A DNA stretch of 64,000 nucleotides from Trichomonas vaginalis G3 (GCF_026262505.1 NC_067204.1:8961797-9025796), one strand, 5' to 3'. Positions 1-10,778 are shown, numbered from the stretch's first letter. The notes: a model not told the origin generated them from the letters alone. Numbers and translations are program-made.

Positions 1-1237
1 AACACATTCTGATTGCGAGAATAGCGAAAGACTGACAATGCAGACATTGTGATCTGGTCATCATACAGGATACATTGCAAGTGCATTGTGCCCGGATTCG
101 TTCAAATTCTCGCAAACACATTCTGATTGCGAGAATTCGACCGACAAGACTGCATTGTCTGATCGTGTGATCAGGACACAGTCATACAGGATACATTGCA
201 AGTGCATTGTGCCCGGATTCGTTCAAATTCTCGCAAACACATTCTGATTGCGAGAATTCGACGACAAGACTGCATTGTCTGATCGTGTGATCAGGACACA
301 GTCATACAGGATACATTGCAAGTGCATTGTGCCCGGATTCGTTCAAATTCTCGCAAACACATTCTGATTGCGAGAATGACGAAAGACTGCAATGCAGACG
401 TTGTGTCAGGATCATACAGGATACATTGCAAGTGCATTGTGCCCGGATTCGTTCAAATTCTCGCAAACACATTCTGATTGCGAGAATTCGACCGACAAGA
501 CTGCATTGTCTGATCGTGTGATCAGGACACAGTCATACAGGATACATTGCAAGTGCATTGTGCCCGGATTCGTTCAAATTCTCGCAAACACATTCTGATT
601 GCGAGAATTCGACCGACAAGACTGCATTGTCTGATCGTGTGATCAGGACACAGTCATACAGGATACATTGCAAGTGCATTGTGCCCGGATTCGTTCAAAT
701 TCTCGCAAACACATTCTGATTGCGAGAATTCGACGAAATATGCATTGCAGACAATGTGATCTGGTTCATCATACAGGATACATTGCAAGTGCATTGTGCC
801 CGGATTCGTTCAAATTCTCGCAAACACATTCTGATTGCGAGAATTCGACCGACAAGACTGCATTGTCTGATCGTGTGATCAGGACACAGTCATACAGGAT
901 ACATTGCAAGTGCATTGTGCCCGGATTCGTTCAAATTCTCGCAAACACATTCTGATTGCGAGATATGAGCGAAATGATAGAGCAATGCAGACAATTGTGT
1001 CTGGTTCTATCATACCCCGGATACATTGCAAGTGCATTGTGCCCGGATTCGTTCAAATTCTCGCAAACACATTCTGATTGCGAGAATTCGACCGACAAGA
1101 CTGCATTGTCTGATCGTGTGATCAGGACACAGTCATACAGGATACATTGCAAGTGCATTGTGCCCGGATTCGTTCAAATTCTCGCAAACACATTCTGATT
1201 GCGAGAATTCGACCGACAAGACTGCATTGTCTGATCA
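1..1237. repeat. Tandem array of a ~110-121 bp unit with internal hairpins
   Basis: About ten copies of one unit, running off the left edge. Each unit contains the arms ATTCTCGCA and TGCGAGAAT, a 9-bp stem with a 13-base loop, and most contain CTGATC-GTGT-GATCAG, a 6-bp stem with a GTGT loop. Two unit types alternate irregularly: most are about 121 bp, while a few (near 375, 740 and 970) carry a different, shorter segment between the hairpins. Open frames through the array are a by-product of the repeat and are not called as genes. The array directly precedes a tail-fibre-like gene of the Polinton, so it is probably part of that element or of its end, but this cannot be proved here. Confidence 0.9.
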
Positions 1238-1239
1238 AG

Positions 1240-3071
1240 AGTAATTTAATCAAAAAGCATTTAAAAGTTATGTTGACCAGGAATTAAATAAGAAGGCAAA
1301 TTTGGTTTATGTTGATGAAAAAGATAATGAAATTAAAGAAAAGGTTGAAGGGTATCATGAATGGACATTGGAGACTTTTAAAGTTAAAGCTGATACAGAA
1401 TGGGTTTCAGGATGTTTAGACCTTAAAGCAGATAAAACTTATGTTAATGATGAATTAGAGAAGAAAGCAGATAAAACATATGTTAACAATGAAGTTAGAG
1501 AAGAAAGCAGATAAGGAAAAAGTTATTTCATTCATTAATATGAGTTAGCAAAGAAAGCTGATATATCATTTGTTAATGAAGAAATAAAACAATCAGAGGT
1601 CTATTTTACTCCACCATTTTTAAATTTTATGAAATCATCAGATAAAACCTTTGATATAGATTCTTTTGAATGGATATGTTTCGATGGAGTGACCACGTAT
1701 TTATTTTATACAGCTGGAGTGTTTATTATTTTAAAACAAATGATTTTAAAAAACTATGAATCATTTACTCCATTGTTTGGAATCCTGATACACGAAAGCC
1801 AATCATTAATCCAAGAATTTTATATGTTGAATATAATAAGGTAAATTTATGGGAATGATAAGGTTGGAGATGATTTTTTGCCCTTGTTATTCATTCGATT
1901 GTATCCAATGGTTCAAATGTAATTTAAATCAAGATGCTAAATTTAAATATCCAAATAATCCTATTAGATGTGTTAATAATAAATGGGTACTTTTATGAAG
2001 TCAATCAAATTTTTCATTAGTGAGGATGGGATAAATTATTATATGTTTAGTATGATGTATCAGATTTGGAAATTGATTATACAAGTAAATGGTATTACAT
2101 TAACAGCATGTATTTTATCCTACAAAATGATAAAATTTATAGATCATATTCAATACCATTTGGTCGTTTTGAACAATTTTTCAAGCTGATGGAGACATTG
2201 AAGCTTTATGTTATGCTTCAAATGTTTGTGTTCTTGTTTCAGGTGGTATGGTCTATTCATATCCTGTAAGTTATAACAGACATATTTATTTATCACAGGA
2301 TTTTTCAGGATCCAGAGAAAACACAAGTTGGGAATTGGTTTATTCATTCACTCCAAAACTTACTCGAAATTATAGATTTACAATTTATTTTATATTGATG
2401 GGTATTTCATTGCTTTTGGATGTGGTGATTTAGTAAATATCAGTAGTGATGGAAGAAATTGGTCTGAAATCACAAAATTTCAAGATGTTAGAAAAGCAAT
2501 TTTCAAAAATAATACGTTAATATTGATGACAAGACCAATTTTAATTTCTTACCCAGTTTCAATATTATAATAAATTCAATATTCATAATGGATTAAATAC
2601 AATTCTTGAGATGATTTACCCCATTGGTTCAATATATACATCAATGAATTCAACAAATCCAGCTGATGTATTCGGTTTCGGTACATGGCAACAAATAACG
2701 ATCGTTTCCTCTATTGTGCTAATAGTTCAAAACAAACCGGTGGAAGTAAAACGATTACGGGAGAAAATTTACCTGCTCACAGTCATTACGTTAATTTAAA
2801 CACTCAAGACTCGGGCTGGCATAGTCATACTTATACTAATTTGTTTGAATATCCTGATGGAAATAATGGATTTCCTGATGGATGGTCTGATAGAGACGCT
2901 AGCAGGGGTAAATATTGGTATGGTAATAAAAATAGATGGAATGAAGGATATACTTCAAACGGTTCAGGTACACATTCACATAACGTTTCAGGATATACAC
3001 AAACGACAGGAAGAGGTACAGATTACATGCCACCTTATATGACAGTTTATGCATGGTTTCGCGTTCAATGA
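1240..3071 (+). pseudogene. Phage tail-fibre/collar-like gene of the Polinton, broken
   Basis: The first part has a short-period repeat built on KADKTYVN (about 1,380-1,510), as in trimeric fibre shafts. The last 460 bases resemble a phage tail-collar or short-tail-fibre tip domain: a YPIGSIYTSMNSTNP-type segment near 2,620-2,660, then NLPAHSH near 2,770, a His-rich stretch (GTHSHNV) near 2,970, and a PPYMTVYAWFR terminus at the end. In phages such proteins form receptor-binding fibres; a role as a spike or fibre in a Polinton is inference. The gene is clearly interrupted several times. It follows the tandem array and precedes a row of very small ORFs on the same strand. Confidence 0.65.
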
Positions 3072-3133
3072 ACGCTCAATGTTTGTTTCACAAACTTTAG
3101 AACGGCATAATTTAAATTTTTATTTTAGTATAA

Positions 3134-3232
3134 ATGAAGATTCTACCATATGGTGTTATTGGAAGAGATAAAGATGGAAACCCAATATTTGATCCAAAGT
3201 TAAAATTAAAGTTACTGACAACAACTTGAAAA
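3134..3232 (+). CDS. Very small ORF of the Polinton (about 32 residues)
   Basis: It begins MKILPYGVIGRDKDGNP and follows an AT-rich leader ending in a TATTTTAGTATAA-type box that abuts the ATG, as other ORFs of this element do. No family is recognised. Its length makes coding status doubtful on its own; the shared leader is the main support. Confidence 0.35.
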
Positions 3233-3314
3233 TTTGCTGAAACCAAAACAGGATGAAAAAAGAGAAAAATGAGAAAATGAGAAAATGAGAAAGAAAAAAA
3301 ATTTAAATTATGCA

Positions 3315-3332
3315 ATTTTATTTTTATCATAA
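3315..3332 (+). promoter_or_regulatory. Element-specific leader/promoter-like motif
   Basis: TTTTATTTTTATCATAA directly before the ATG at 3,333. The same box with small changes stands before most genes of this element on both strands, and differs from the host Inr. Confidence 0.5.
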
Positions 3333-3512
3333 ATGACAAAATTAATTAAGCCAACTATTTCTAAATTAATGATACCAATGAAATCATTTCATGGAGTACT
3401 TATCCCAGGTTCTTCACAATTAGCCGGGGCAAGTGTTGTGGCTCAAGGTGGAACATTAGCGAATCCATTCAAATTAACTAAAGATGAACTTAATAAAATG
3501 ATGATAAAATAA
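3333..3512 (+). CDS. Small Polinton ORF, 59 residues
   Basis: It starts MTKLIKPTISKLMIP, has a hydrophobic, small-residue stretch in the middle (GSSQLAGASVVAQGG) and a charged tail, so it could be a minor membrane-active or minor virion peptide; that is a guess. Its ATG directly follows TTTTATTTTTATCATAA, the leader motif shared with other genes of this element. Length 59 codons plus stop. No family recognised. Confidence 0.5.
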   Translation: MTKLIKPTISKLMIPMKSFHGVLIPGSSQLAGASVVAQGGTLANPFKLTKDELNKMMIK

Positions 3513-3524
3513 CTGATAACAAAA

Positions 3525-3540
3525 TTTTATTTTTATATAA
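3525..3540 (+). promoter_or_regulatory. Element-specific leader/promoter-like motif (exact 16-mer)
   Basis: TTTTATTTTTATATAA ends at the base before the ATG at 3,541. An identical 16-mer lies on the other strand at 5,647-5,662, again touching an ATG. Confidence 0.55.
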
Positions 3541-3663
3541 ATGGATACCCCACAAGCTCAAAATTTACCACGAATCATAACAAGGGAGGAAATGATAAAA
3601 ATGATGCAAGAACGAATTAAAAACAACAAACCACGAAAACGAGAAGATGCGGTTATGCAGTAA
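3541..3663 (+). CDS. Small Polinton ORF, 40 residues
   Basis: It starts MDTPQAQNLPRIITREEM and is strongly basic near the end (NNKPRKRED). It immediately follows an exact TTTTATTTTTATATAA box. It is the last plus-strand ORF before the two hairpins at 3,676-3,708 and the convergent minus-strand block. No family recognised. Confidence 0.45.
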   Translation: MDTPQAQNLPRIITREEMIKMMQERIKNNKPRKREDAVMQ

Positions 3664-3675
3664 TGATGGAAAGAA

Positions 3676-3708
3676 GAACCCAGAAGGGTTCGGCGTCTCG
3701 AAGAGACG
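3676..3708. terminator. Two consecutive short hairpins between convergent gene blocks
   Basis: GAACCC-AGAA-GGGTTC (3,676-3,691) is followed two bases later by CGTCTC-GAA-GAGACG (3,694-3,708). They lie between the stop of the last plus-strand ORF (3,663) and the end of the first minus-strand ORF (3,729). The GC-rich stems stand out in an AT-rich element. A role in transcript 3'-end formation for one or both directions is inference. Confidence 0.45.
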
Positions 3709-3728
3709 TTGTCGAAGAGGAATAAAAA

Positions 3729-4049
3729 TTAAATTTGGATAGAGTTTAAAAATTCATCTTTATTAAATTCATCTCTTCCAATCAATTTATTTATTCTATG
3801 AAATTCTTTTATTTTTGCTTCACTCAGTTTAAGGATTGAACGGTAAGTTTCTAATTTTTCGATTATTTCTTTCCTCTCTTTATCGTTTTCAATTACTTTA
3901 GTTTTATGGGCATCAGCCCGCCGCATTGCGGCTTCTTTTTGTAATAGCATATTTTTGATTTAATTCTGTTTAGTTTCTTTTTATATTCATCGTCTGGACT
4001 CTGAATCTTAATTGAATCAGGACTCTTGGATGCTTTGTTGTCACTCATT
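3729..4049 (-). pseudogene. Small charged coiled-coil gene of the Polinton, broken
   Basis: A lysine/glutamate-rich helical region (for example KERKEIIEKLETYR) covers most of the reading frame. The likely start region at 4,047-4,049 (MSDNKASKSPDS) has the element's AT-rich leader in front of it. The gene is broken. Function unknown; it may be a small accessory or virion protein. Confidence 0.4.
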
Positions 4050-4067
4050 TCTTACGAAATAAAAAAA

Positions 4068-4960
4068 TTAAATATTATTTAAATATAATGGAGTAATAAA
4101 ATAAATCGGAATTTCTATTAATTTATTGTCAACTTCAACTAATGCATTGCCGTTAATATATCTAACAAATTCAGCTATTGTGTCAAATCTTCGTCTTCTT
4201 TTTGTCATTGATTTATCAGTTTTTCCATAATCGAGATGAATCAAAACTTTATCCCCTTGTTTAAAATTCATGAGCCCCGAATTAATTTGTTCACGTTTAA
4301 CATCATTTAACCTTTCCATTTGCTTTCTAATATATTCCCATTCTTTTGAAATATCATTTTTCATTTCCACTGGTTTCATGTTTATAGTTCTATGCCATGT
4401 ATTATTGTAATAATATACTAACTGCTGTATGATGGAGTCATGATTTCCATCCCAGTATATCTGACCGTTAACCCCTAACGCATCTCTAAGAGTTCTCATT
4501 ACCGCATCAACTATTTTATTATGAAACGTATATGGAGAAGATGAGAAGTAAAAATTAATTTGTGGGAAATAATGAGCCATAGCTGCCTGAAATCCTTTAT
4601 CACCATCACCCCTTATATTATCTACTCTTTCATGATCTAGTAAGTATTGATAGCTCTTCTTGTTTCCTGTTCTGTTTTCCCTTTCACTGGAATGCAATAT
4701 AAATATCTAGTGTTAATGTTAATGGCAATAAATAAGTAACGTTTCCTTTTGAATATTCCAGATGATCGATTTCGTATGAATATGGATATGGTGCAAATGA
4801 AGGGCGACTAAATTTTTCCTTTAACGGTTGAATTTTCGGGTCAATTGGTTTATTTAATATCTTGAAATCCTTTTTAAAATCTTTTTGCTTTTTTGATTGA
4901 AATGGATATAATAAAGTGAATGATGAAGGATTAACTGAAGGAGGAGGTACTACGTTGGAG
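4068..4960 (-). pseudogene. Polinton integrase (rve family, retroviral-type), broken
   Basis: The best-kept part (4,068-4,697) shows an RNase-H-fold integrase core with DGDKGFQAAM, a FYFSSSPYTFHNKIVDAVMR-like helix where the catalytic glutamate usually lies, YYNNTWHRTI, and a C-terminal basic SH3/chromo-like segment (KQGDKVLIHLDYGK). An EIDHLE-type segment upstream near 4,770 probably belongs to the first catalytic aspartate region. In Polintons this enzyme inserts the linear element DNA. The gene is interrupted, so this copy should be inactive. It is the minus-strand neighbour of the polymerase block. Confidence 0.75.
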
Positions 4961-5239
4961 GTTTTGGTGTTGCAAGTGGTTTAATTTTATCCTTTGATTT
5001 TGGATGATGAAGTTTTGGATTTCATTTCCCTTCATTAATTCTGGATGTATTCTATTCATTTGTTTTAAATATGCTGTATATAAAGGTTTGATATACTTTC
5101 CCGCTTCGAGTTTATGTTGAAGGATGAATTCCAAAAGTTGATCTTCATTTAAAAGTCGGGCTGAATATGGTTTAACTAATGAATCATAAATTAAAGCTTG
5201 TGCATCATTTATGGTCTGAAGGACCTGGGCGTTTTGCAC
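4931..5239 (-). CDS. Polinton ORF of unknown function, about 100 residues
   Basis: A helical, mostly polar frame (NEDQLLEFILQHKLEAGKYI) between the integrase and the next small ORF. It overlaps the region where the integrase N-terminus could lie, so it may be part of that gene rather than a separate one. No motif recognised. Confidence 0.35.
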   Translation of the reverse strand: MQNAQVLQTINDAQALIYDSLVKPYSARLLNEDQLLEFILQHKLEAGKYIKPLYTAYLKQMNRIHPELMKGNEIQNFIIQNQRIKLNHLQHQNLQRSTSSFS

Positions 5240-5259
5240 CTTTAGCTGTTGAACATTTG

Positions 5260-5646
5260 CTACTTTTCTTTTGGTGTTGTTTTCGGCTTTTTCTTCTTTT
5301 GTTTTTGTTCCTTTGGTTTTTGCGGCTCAGGATTATATAATTTATATAATTCATCAATATCTTCTTCTGTTAATACTTTATTTTTGAAATCTTTCAACTG
5401 TTTAAGTTGTGATTTAGTTTTTCCCTTTGTATATTCATTATTTTTAATTTTGTCTTTAATTTCAGAAATTATTTTATCATGATATTTCAAAATTTCATTT
5501 TTATAATATGAATAATAATAATCCATATCATCACCTGTTATATTTTTATTATGTTTTTGGAGATATGATTTTAATTCATAATAATTAAGAAAATTTTGAT
5601 TAAGTACTAAATCATCAATTAAATTTTCTAAATCTGCGTTATCCAT
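5260..5646 (-). CDS. Polinton ORF, 128 residues, basic C-terminus
   Basis: It starts MDNADLENLIDDLVLNQNF with an exact TTTTATTTTTATATAA box in front of the ATG, which supports this start. The N-terminal half is tyrosine-rich and helical (DDMDYYYSYYKNEI). The C-terminus is a Lys/Pro tail (QKPKEQKQKKKKPKTTPKEK), as expected for a DNA- or RNA-binding or virion-core protein. No family recognised. The frame is intact. Confidence 0.5.
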   Translation of the reverse strand: MDNADLENLIDDLVLNQNFLNYYELKSYLQKHNKNITGDDMDYYYSYYKNEILKYHDKIISEIKDKIKNNEYTKGKTKSQLKQLKDFKNKVLTEEDIDELYKLYNPEPQKPKEQKQKKKKPKTTPKEK

Positions 5647-5662
5647 TTATATAAAAATAAAA
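5647..5662 (-). promoter_or_regulatory. Element-specific leader/promoter-like motif, minus strand
   Basis: Reads TTTTATTTTTATATAA on the minus strand and touches the ATG at 5,646. Identical to 3,525-3,540 on the plus strand. Confidence 0.55.
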
Positions 5663-5670
5663 TAAATGTT

Positions 5671-6139
5671 TTAAGGGTGCCCACCTCTTTGAATCATAGT
5701 ATCAAAACCATTATTTACATATTGAATCGCATCATTAACGGTTCCTCCTTCTAAAACGGTATCAAATGGTGGAGTCCAGATTTCCTGATGATGATCATAA
5801 AATCCAGCAAAATTAACCGTATTATTAGGTAAAATATGAATCTCAGCGGTATATCTTCTATCTAAATTTGGATGCCTTATATGTATACCATTACTACCCG
5901 GATAAAATCTCAAACCTTGATTTTGTTGACGCATCAAATTATTGAAATTTCTTTCTTCAGGGGTGAATGTTCTTCTCCGTTGATGCTGTGGTGTGGTGTT
6001 GTGCTGTGGTGGTGGTCGTTGTTGCGTGTTGATGCTGTGGTGGGATTTGAAAAATTCGTTGTGGTTGATTATTTGGAATCTGAAAGTTAAAACCATTTGG
6101 TATAAATCGATTTGGTTCCTTTTGTCTCTTCTGTGGCAT
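5671..6139 (-). pseudogene. Polinton ORF with Gln/Asn/His/Thr-rich N-terminus, broken
   Basis: The N-terminal part is low-complexity (Gln, His, Pro, Thr). The C-terminal 85 residues are more ordered, with FYPGSNGIHIRHPN and AEIHILPNNTVNFAGFYDHH. The element's usual AT-rich leader lies before 6,139. No family is recognised; the gene appears broken. It sits directly downstream of the polymerase. Confidence 0.4.
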
Positions 6140-6167
6140 TTCATTAAAAATAAAATTTTAAATTGTA

Positions 6168-9100
6168 TTAAATAAATGGCATACAACATCCATTTTCACA
6201 ACATACAGCCTTAGTGTGTGCTCCTGTTAATGCAGTCTTACCGATTGTTAAGCGAGTCATTGACCCGTTTTTAAGTTGTAAATTAATATTCTGACCATCG
6301 AAAATAACTTTATCATTTATTATATCCAAATAATTTTTAGGTGTTAATTGCTTATTTTGTCGTAAACTAACACCTTTCATTTTTTGTGCAATCTTTTTAA
6401 AATCACTTCCATCAATTGAACCGTTGAATGATGTATAACACTTAGGGCATAAAGCAACCATGTTATCACCTTGTTTCTCAATTGCTAAACCCAATAATTT
6501 TTTCTCATGTGCTTTTTCTTCAGCTTTATTCTTTAATTTAGGTTTAAATTTCTCATCAAAACAGAAGAAATCAAAAGGTGCGAATTTGAAAATGTTTTTA
6601 TCATAAAATTGTTTATCGGTAACAATTGCTTGAAATGCTTGAGTGTTAGGAAGATTTGGGTCGCCAGCGATTGCCCAATAAGATGAATCAGTATCACCTT
6701 CAATGAAATGAAAACGATTAACATCCATGCATTTATACATAAAATCATAAATGAAAACTAAATACCAGTATTTTGCGTTATCTAAAGTGAAGAATGCCTC
6801 TTGTAAACATGTATCACATCTATAAAATCTATCTTTAAGCATCACTTGATATGTATCCTCACCTATTTCTCTTATGTTTTTAAACTTATTTGACATACAT
6901 GCAACGCGTGCCTTCTGTGCATTCATTATTTTAGTCTTTGCGTAATTTTGTGTATTCATTGCATCGTAACCATATGATCCATTAAGCGAAATCTTGCAAA
7001 ATAAACTTTTTCCTTTATTTCCTTCTAATTCAGCCTTTTGTCTTTCGTTCATAAATTCGTTCGCAAATTCATTAAAGCAAGTGTTTTTAGTAAATGTTAA
7101 AATTGATTGAATGTCATCAATGATAAAATTAAATCTGTCGATTAGATACCATAGATAATAAGAAGAAAATGGTTGATATTGGTTGTGTGTTGATGCTAAC
7201 TGAATTAATTTCCTCTGTTTCTGGTCAACTGGTAGATTGTTTGATTTCATGTAATTATACATAAAACTGCCAATTGTTTTTTCATCTGTGATAATATCTA
7301 AGTTTCTTATTATCGGTAAAAAGTTTATGTAATCATTAATGTATTTTTCATCAATGTGCCCCTTTACTTCAGCCACGAATAAAGTATTTTTCTTCTTAAT
7401 TATTCCCAGTGCTTTTGCTTTCTTTGTTGCTGTATCACAAATGATAACCCCATTCAATCTTCCCGGCATATACATTTTATGGTCAGTATATTGAATGAAA
7501 TCATGAGGATTAGATGAAAATGATGAAGGATATAATGAATTAAAGTCAACACCAACGAAATGAGTCATAATGTTGGTGGTGTCCTCATTTGATACAGTTT
7601 TAGTTTCTGGACTATATGAAAGTTTATTAATGTGCGTGATTCCTTTAAGATTAACACGATGTTGAACATTTGATAAACCACCAGTAATTCCATTACGGAG
7701 AATGTGATAAGCTTCAACTGAATCTAAAGTCATTGGTAAATTATTTTTTAATGCATAATTTCTTAAATTGATTCTTAAACGTTGAACATCTTCATCTTTA
7801 TTTGATTTCACGACATTGCAATAACAACACATTAACTGACAATTTTCTTTAGTATGTGGTTTTTCATTATCTATTCTATCTAATGTTGGTTTATTAGCAT
7901 ATGTAAACGCTTTACCACACATTTTGCATTTAGATGAAAGGATTAAATCGTGATAGTATTGAAAATCATCCATTGAAACATTATTTTTAGTATCCTTTCT
8001 GCTTTTTCATCTTGTTTCTTATATGATTCAATTTTATATTTCCAATACTTTTTCGTTAATTCAAAACTTGATTCTATCTCTTCCTCAGGATATTTTTCAT
8101 TAGGATTAAAGTCTTTATATGCTAAAGCGTAACGAATCATTGAAGCATTCGATGATAAAGAAAGATTATGAAGCATATCAATTTTATAAACAAATGTTTC
8201 TTCAATAATTTTATCGATTGGGTCAATCATAATTTCAACATCTTTATTGCAATAATGAATAAAATATTCTAATCTATTCTTAAAATTTTTAGCATCATTG
8301 AGATATATTTGATAATCACTATCTGATATAGTTTCTTGAGTTAATGCTGAATAAAATGAATCTTTCGTGAATGGTTCCTCTTTATATAATTCTTCTTCGT
8401 AATTCTCCCATGTGATAAATTGATAAGGGAAAAAGGATTTAACACGTGATTTATTGTTTCCGAAATCTTGAGTGAATTGGTCTAATGTCCCACCCGCTAT
8501 ATAATTTCTGATGTCAATAAATCTCAATTCATATGGAGCGTTTGTTTTCTTTACAATGACTTGCTTAAATTGAGAAGAAGAACCCAGCATTGATTTTATT
8601 TTCCATTTTGCAGTGTTTAAATCACGAAGAATTAAATTTAAATCAAACTTTCCCGAATTAAAACCTATGATATTCACTTTATTGAATTCCTCATCTAGAA
8701 GTTCTTTAAATGCTTCCTTCTATTTTTCATTTAATGTATGGGACAAAGTCCCCGCCGTTTGCGACTTCAATAATTCATTGTATTGACTCATATTTGATTT
8801 AGCAACTAATGAACAGGTTGAAAATAAAAACTCAATCCAATCAGAAATAAAAGAATCACTCGAAGTTAAGCAAAAATTCCTCGTGTATGTTTTATCGTTT
8901 AATTTAACCGTTGATGATACCATGAATGGTTTTAAGTAAGCGTTCAAAGTTGCACACTCAGAAAGTTGTAATTCTTCTTTAGTCTCTAATGTTTCAAAGT
9001 CAAAAGTAATATAATATCTTGTCGGTTTATAATATTTCTGCAAATTGTGAGCTAATAACCACTGATATATCTTCTGTTTCGTAATATGTGGTGCATATGG

Positions 9101-9397
9101 TTGTTGTGTGTTTTGCAATTGAACGTCTTGAATTAATCTTCCATTATTTTCTTTACATTTCTCACAATGCTTTAAAAATCTTCTTTGGTTTTTCCTTTCT
9201 GGATCATCACGGATAGAATAAACTTCTTCTTTACAATATGGACAAACTTTATAGCCGGTGAGTGCTTCAACGTCTGTTATTCTGTCAGCGTGAAGTTTTC
9301 CACATGGACTCTGTGTTAATAAAATATTTACTGTTTCAAATTCTGGATCTATCATTATTGATTCCACTAATGGAAAGTCTACCTTATTTATGTCCAC
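6168..9397 (-). pseudogene. Protein-primed DNA polymerase B of the Polinton, broken
   Basis: Recognisable in order: Cys-rich pairs near the N-terminus (CPYCKEE, CEKCKEN), an exonuclease I motif (TFDFETLE) near 8,990, further exonuclease-region sequence to about 8,000, a zinc/HNH-like module (about 7,790-7,925), polymerase motif A (VDFNSLYPS) near 7,540, motif B region (KISLNGSYGYDAMN) near 6,970, motif C (EGDTDSSYW) near 6,690, and a C-terminal tail with CCENGCC. This order is that of protein-primed PolB enzymes of Polintons, adenoviruses and linear plasmids. The coding region is interrupted a few times, so the copy is dead. It is the main evidence for the family call. Confidence 0.85.
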
Positions 9398-9633
9398 GTC
9401 TTCTGGTTGAGGATCACAAAATAGAAATCAATATTAACATTTAACATTCTCGCTAATCTCTCACTTTCTGATGAAATGTCAAACCCTTCATATGCATCTA
9501 TTGCTTCATTTAAATAGCTTCTACGAGTTTTAGGATTAACACCATCAGGAATGTTATAGAAGCGTTTAAATAACCTTCTACCTTCTGCTCTAATTTGATT
9601 ATCATTCATTTTAGCTGTTCCGTTTTTGTTCAT
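9388..9633 (-). CDS. Small Polinton ORF, 81 residues or less
   Basis: Begins MNKNGTAKMNDNQIRAEGRR, with the element's AT-rich leader (TTTTTTATTCTTACATAA) directly before the ATG. Basic and helical (RRLFKRFYNIPDG). It ends just inside the start of the polymerase region, so it may be an independent small gene or the beginning of the polymerase. No family recognised. Confidence 0.4.
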   Translation of the reverse strand: MNKNGTAKMNDNQIRAEGRRLFKRFYNIPDGVNPKTRRSYLNEAIDAYEGFDISSESERLARMLNVNIDFYFVILNQKTWT

Positions 9634-9682
9634 TTATGTAAGAATAAAAAATTAAAAAATAAATAAAAATAAAGTTTATTTT

Positions 9683-10778
9683 TTAAAGCCCATAAAATGA
9701 ATTAAGAACACATAAATTTTTATCATCTGCGACGTGACGAATACATTTTAATTTACTCAAGAATGCGTACCCTGATACATTAAATCTAATTCCTGTCTTA
9801 TTTAATTTCACAACTTTGAAAAGGAATGTATGAATAGCTATAAAATGATGAGAAGATGTTTTATGGGTTGCTTCCATTTTTTCTGAAATAAATGAATAAA
9901 TATAATGCTTATACGTTTTCATATCTTTTATATTCTTAATAACGAATGGTATAGACCTTTCCACTTCATTTCCTTCGGTGCTGTTCTTTCATATGAAACA
10001 TTATTAGTATCTTCAACAATGAAACCGCAATCACATAAAATTTTATATGTTCCAATGGTTTCTTTTGATATTTTATCTAATAAATCAAAAACTTTATCAA
10101 CACCTGTGCATTTATTTAAATAATAATTTGTGTAAATATCATGATCTTCTTTCTTAATCGTATTAGTTGCATATGTTTTTTTAAGAGCTTTTTTGAATTT
10201 CTCAGAATCGAGAGGGGTGAAAGTAAGATACAAGGGTATTCTTCATTATCAATAAATTGTAACTTATGTTTACGAATAAATTTAGTACCTTCTTCTGAAA
10301 GTGTTTCGTCTATTTCACCATCTAATAAATTTTGTGTTGATTCTGAGACATAATTTTTATATCTTTCTTCATGAGATTTCTGAACTTCTGATTCTGAAGC
10401 TGGGATATTCATTAAACCCTCTACTTTTTTCATTATATTTTTCAACTTCTCTTAATTCCTTAATTCTTTCATCTATTTCATCTCTTATTTTTTTCAGTCT
10501 TTCAATTTCATTGTATTCATCATCTTTAATCCGTTCTTCATAATATTCGGGAAAACATCAGGTTCTTTAGGTTTTTCTTCTTCAGATGTGGGATATAAGA
10601 AATTTATAACATCATCTTTATTCATTTTTCCATCATAATCTAAATCATTTAATAACTCGGCAAATTTTTGACAATTTCTTAAATAATATTTATTAACTTC
10701 ATAACCTCCTCTAATATATCCTTTATTTCCTCGTTTGTGAATCCTAATTTTTTAACGTTGTTAGTTTTGACGCTCATT
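9683..10778 (-). pseudogene. Unidentified Polinton gene(s), broken
   Basis: Several long minus-strand stretches with plausible protein composition occur here, such as ESTQNLLDGEIDETLSEEG near 10,300, FTPLDSEKFKKALKKTYAT near 10,200 and YERTAPKEMKWKGLYHS near 9,960. A likely start (MSVKTNNVKKLGFTNEE) lies at 10,778 behind the element's AT-rich leader. No domain is recognised. The region is interrupted several times, and whether it was one gene or two cannot be told. Confidence 0.45.

Noticed and set aside
327-1198. Open frames with repeated peptide in the left tandem array
   Set aside because: Caused by the ~120-bp repeat, and broken wherever unit length changes; no start signal or domain.
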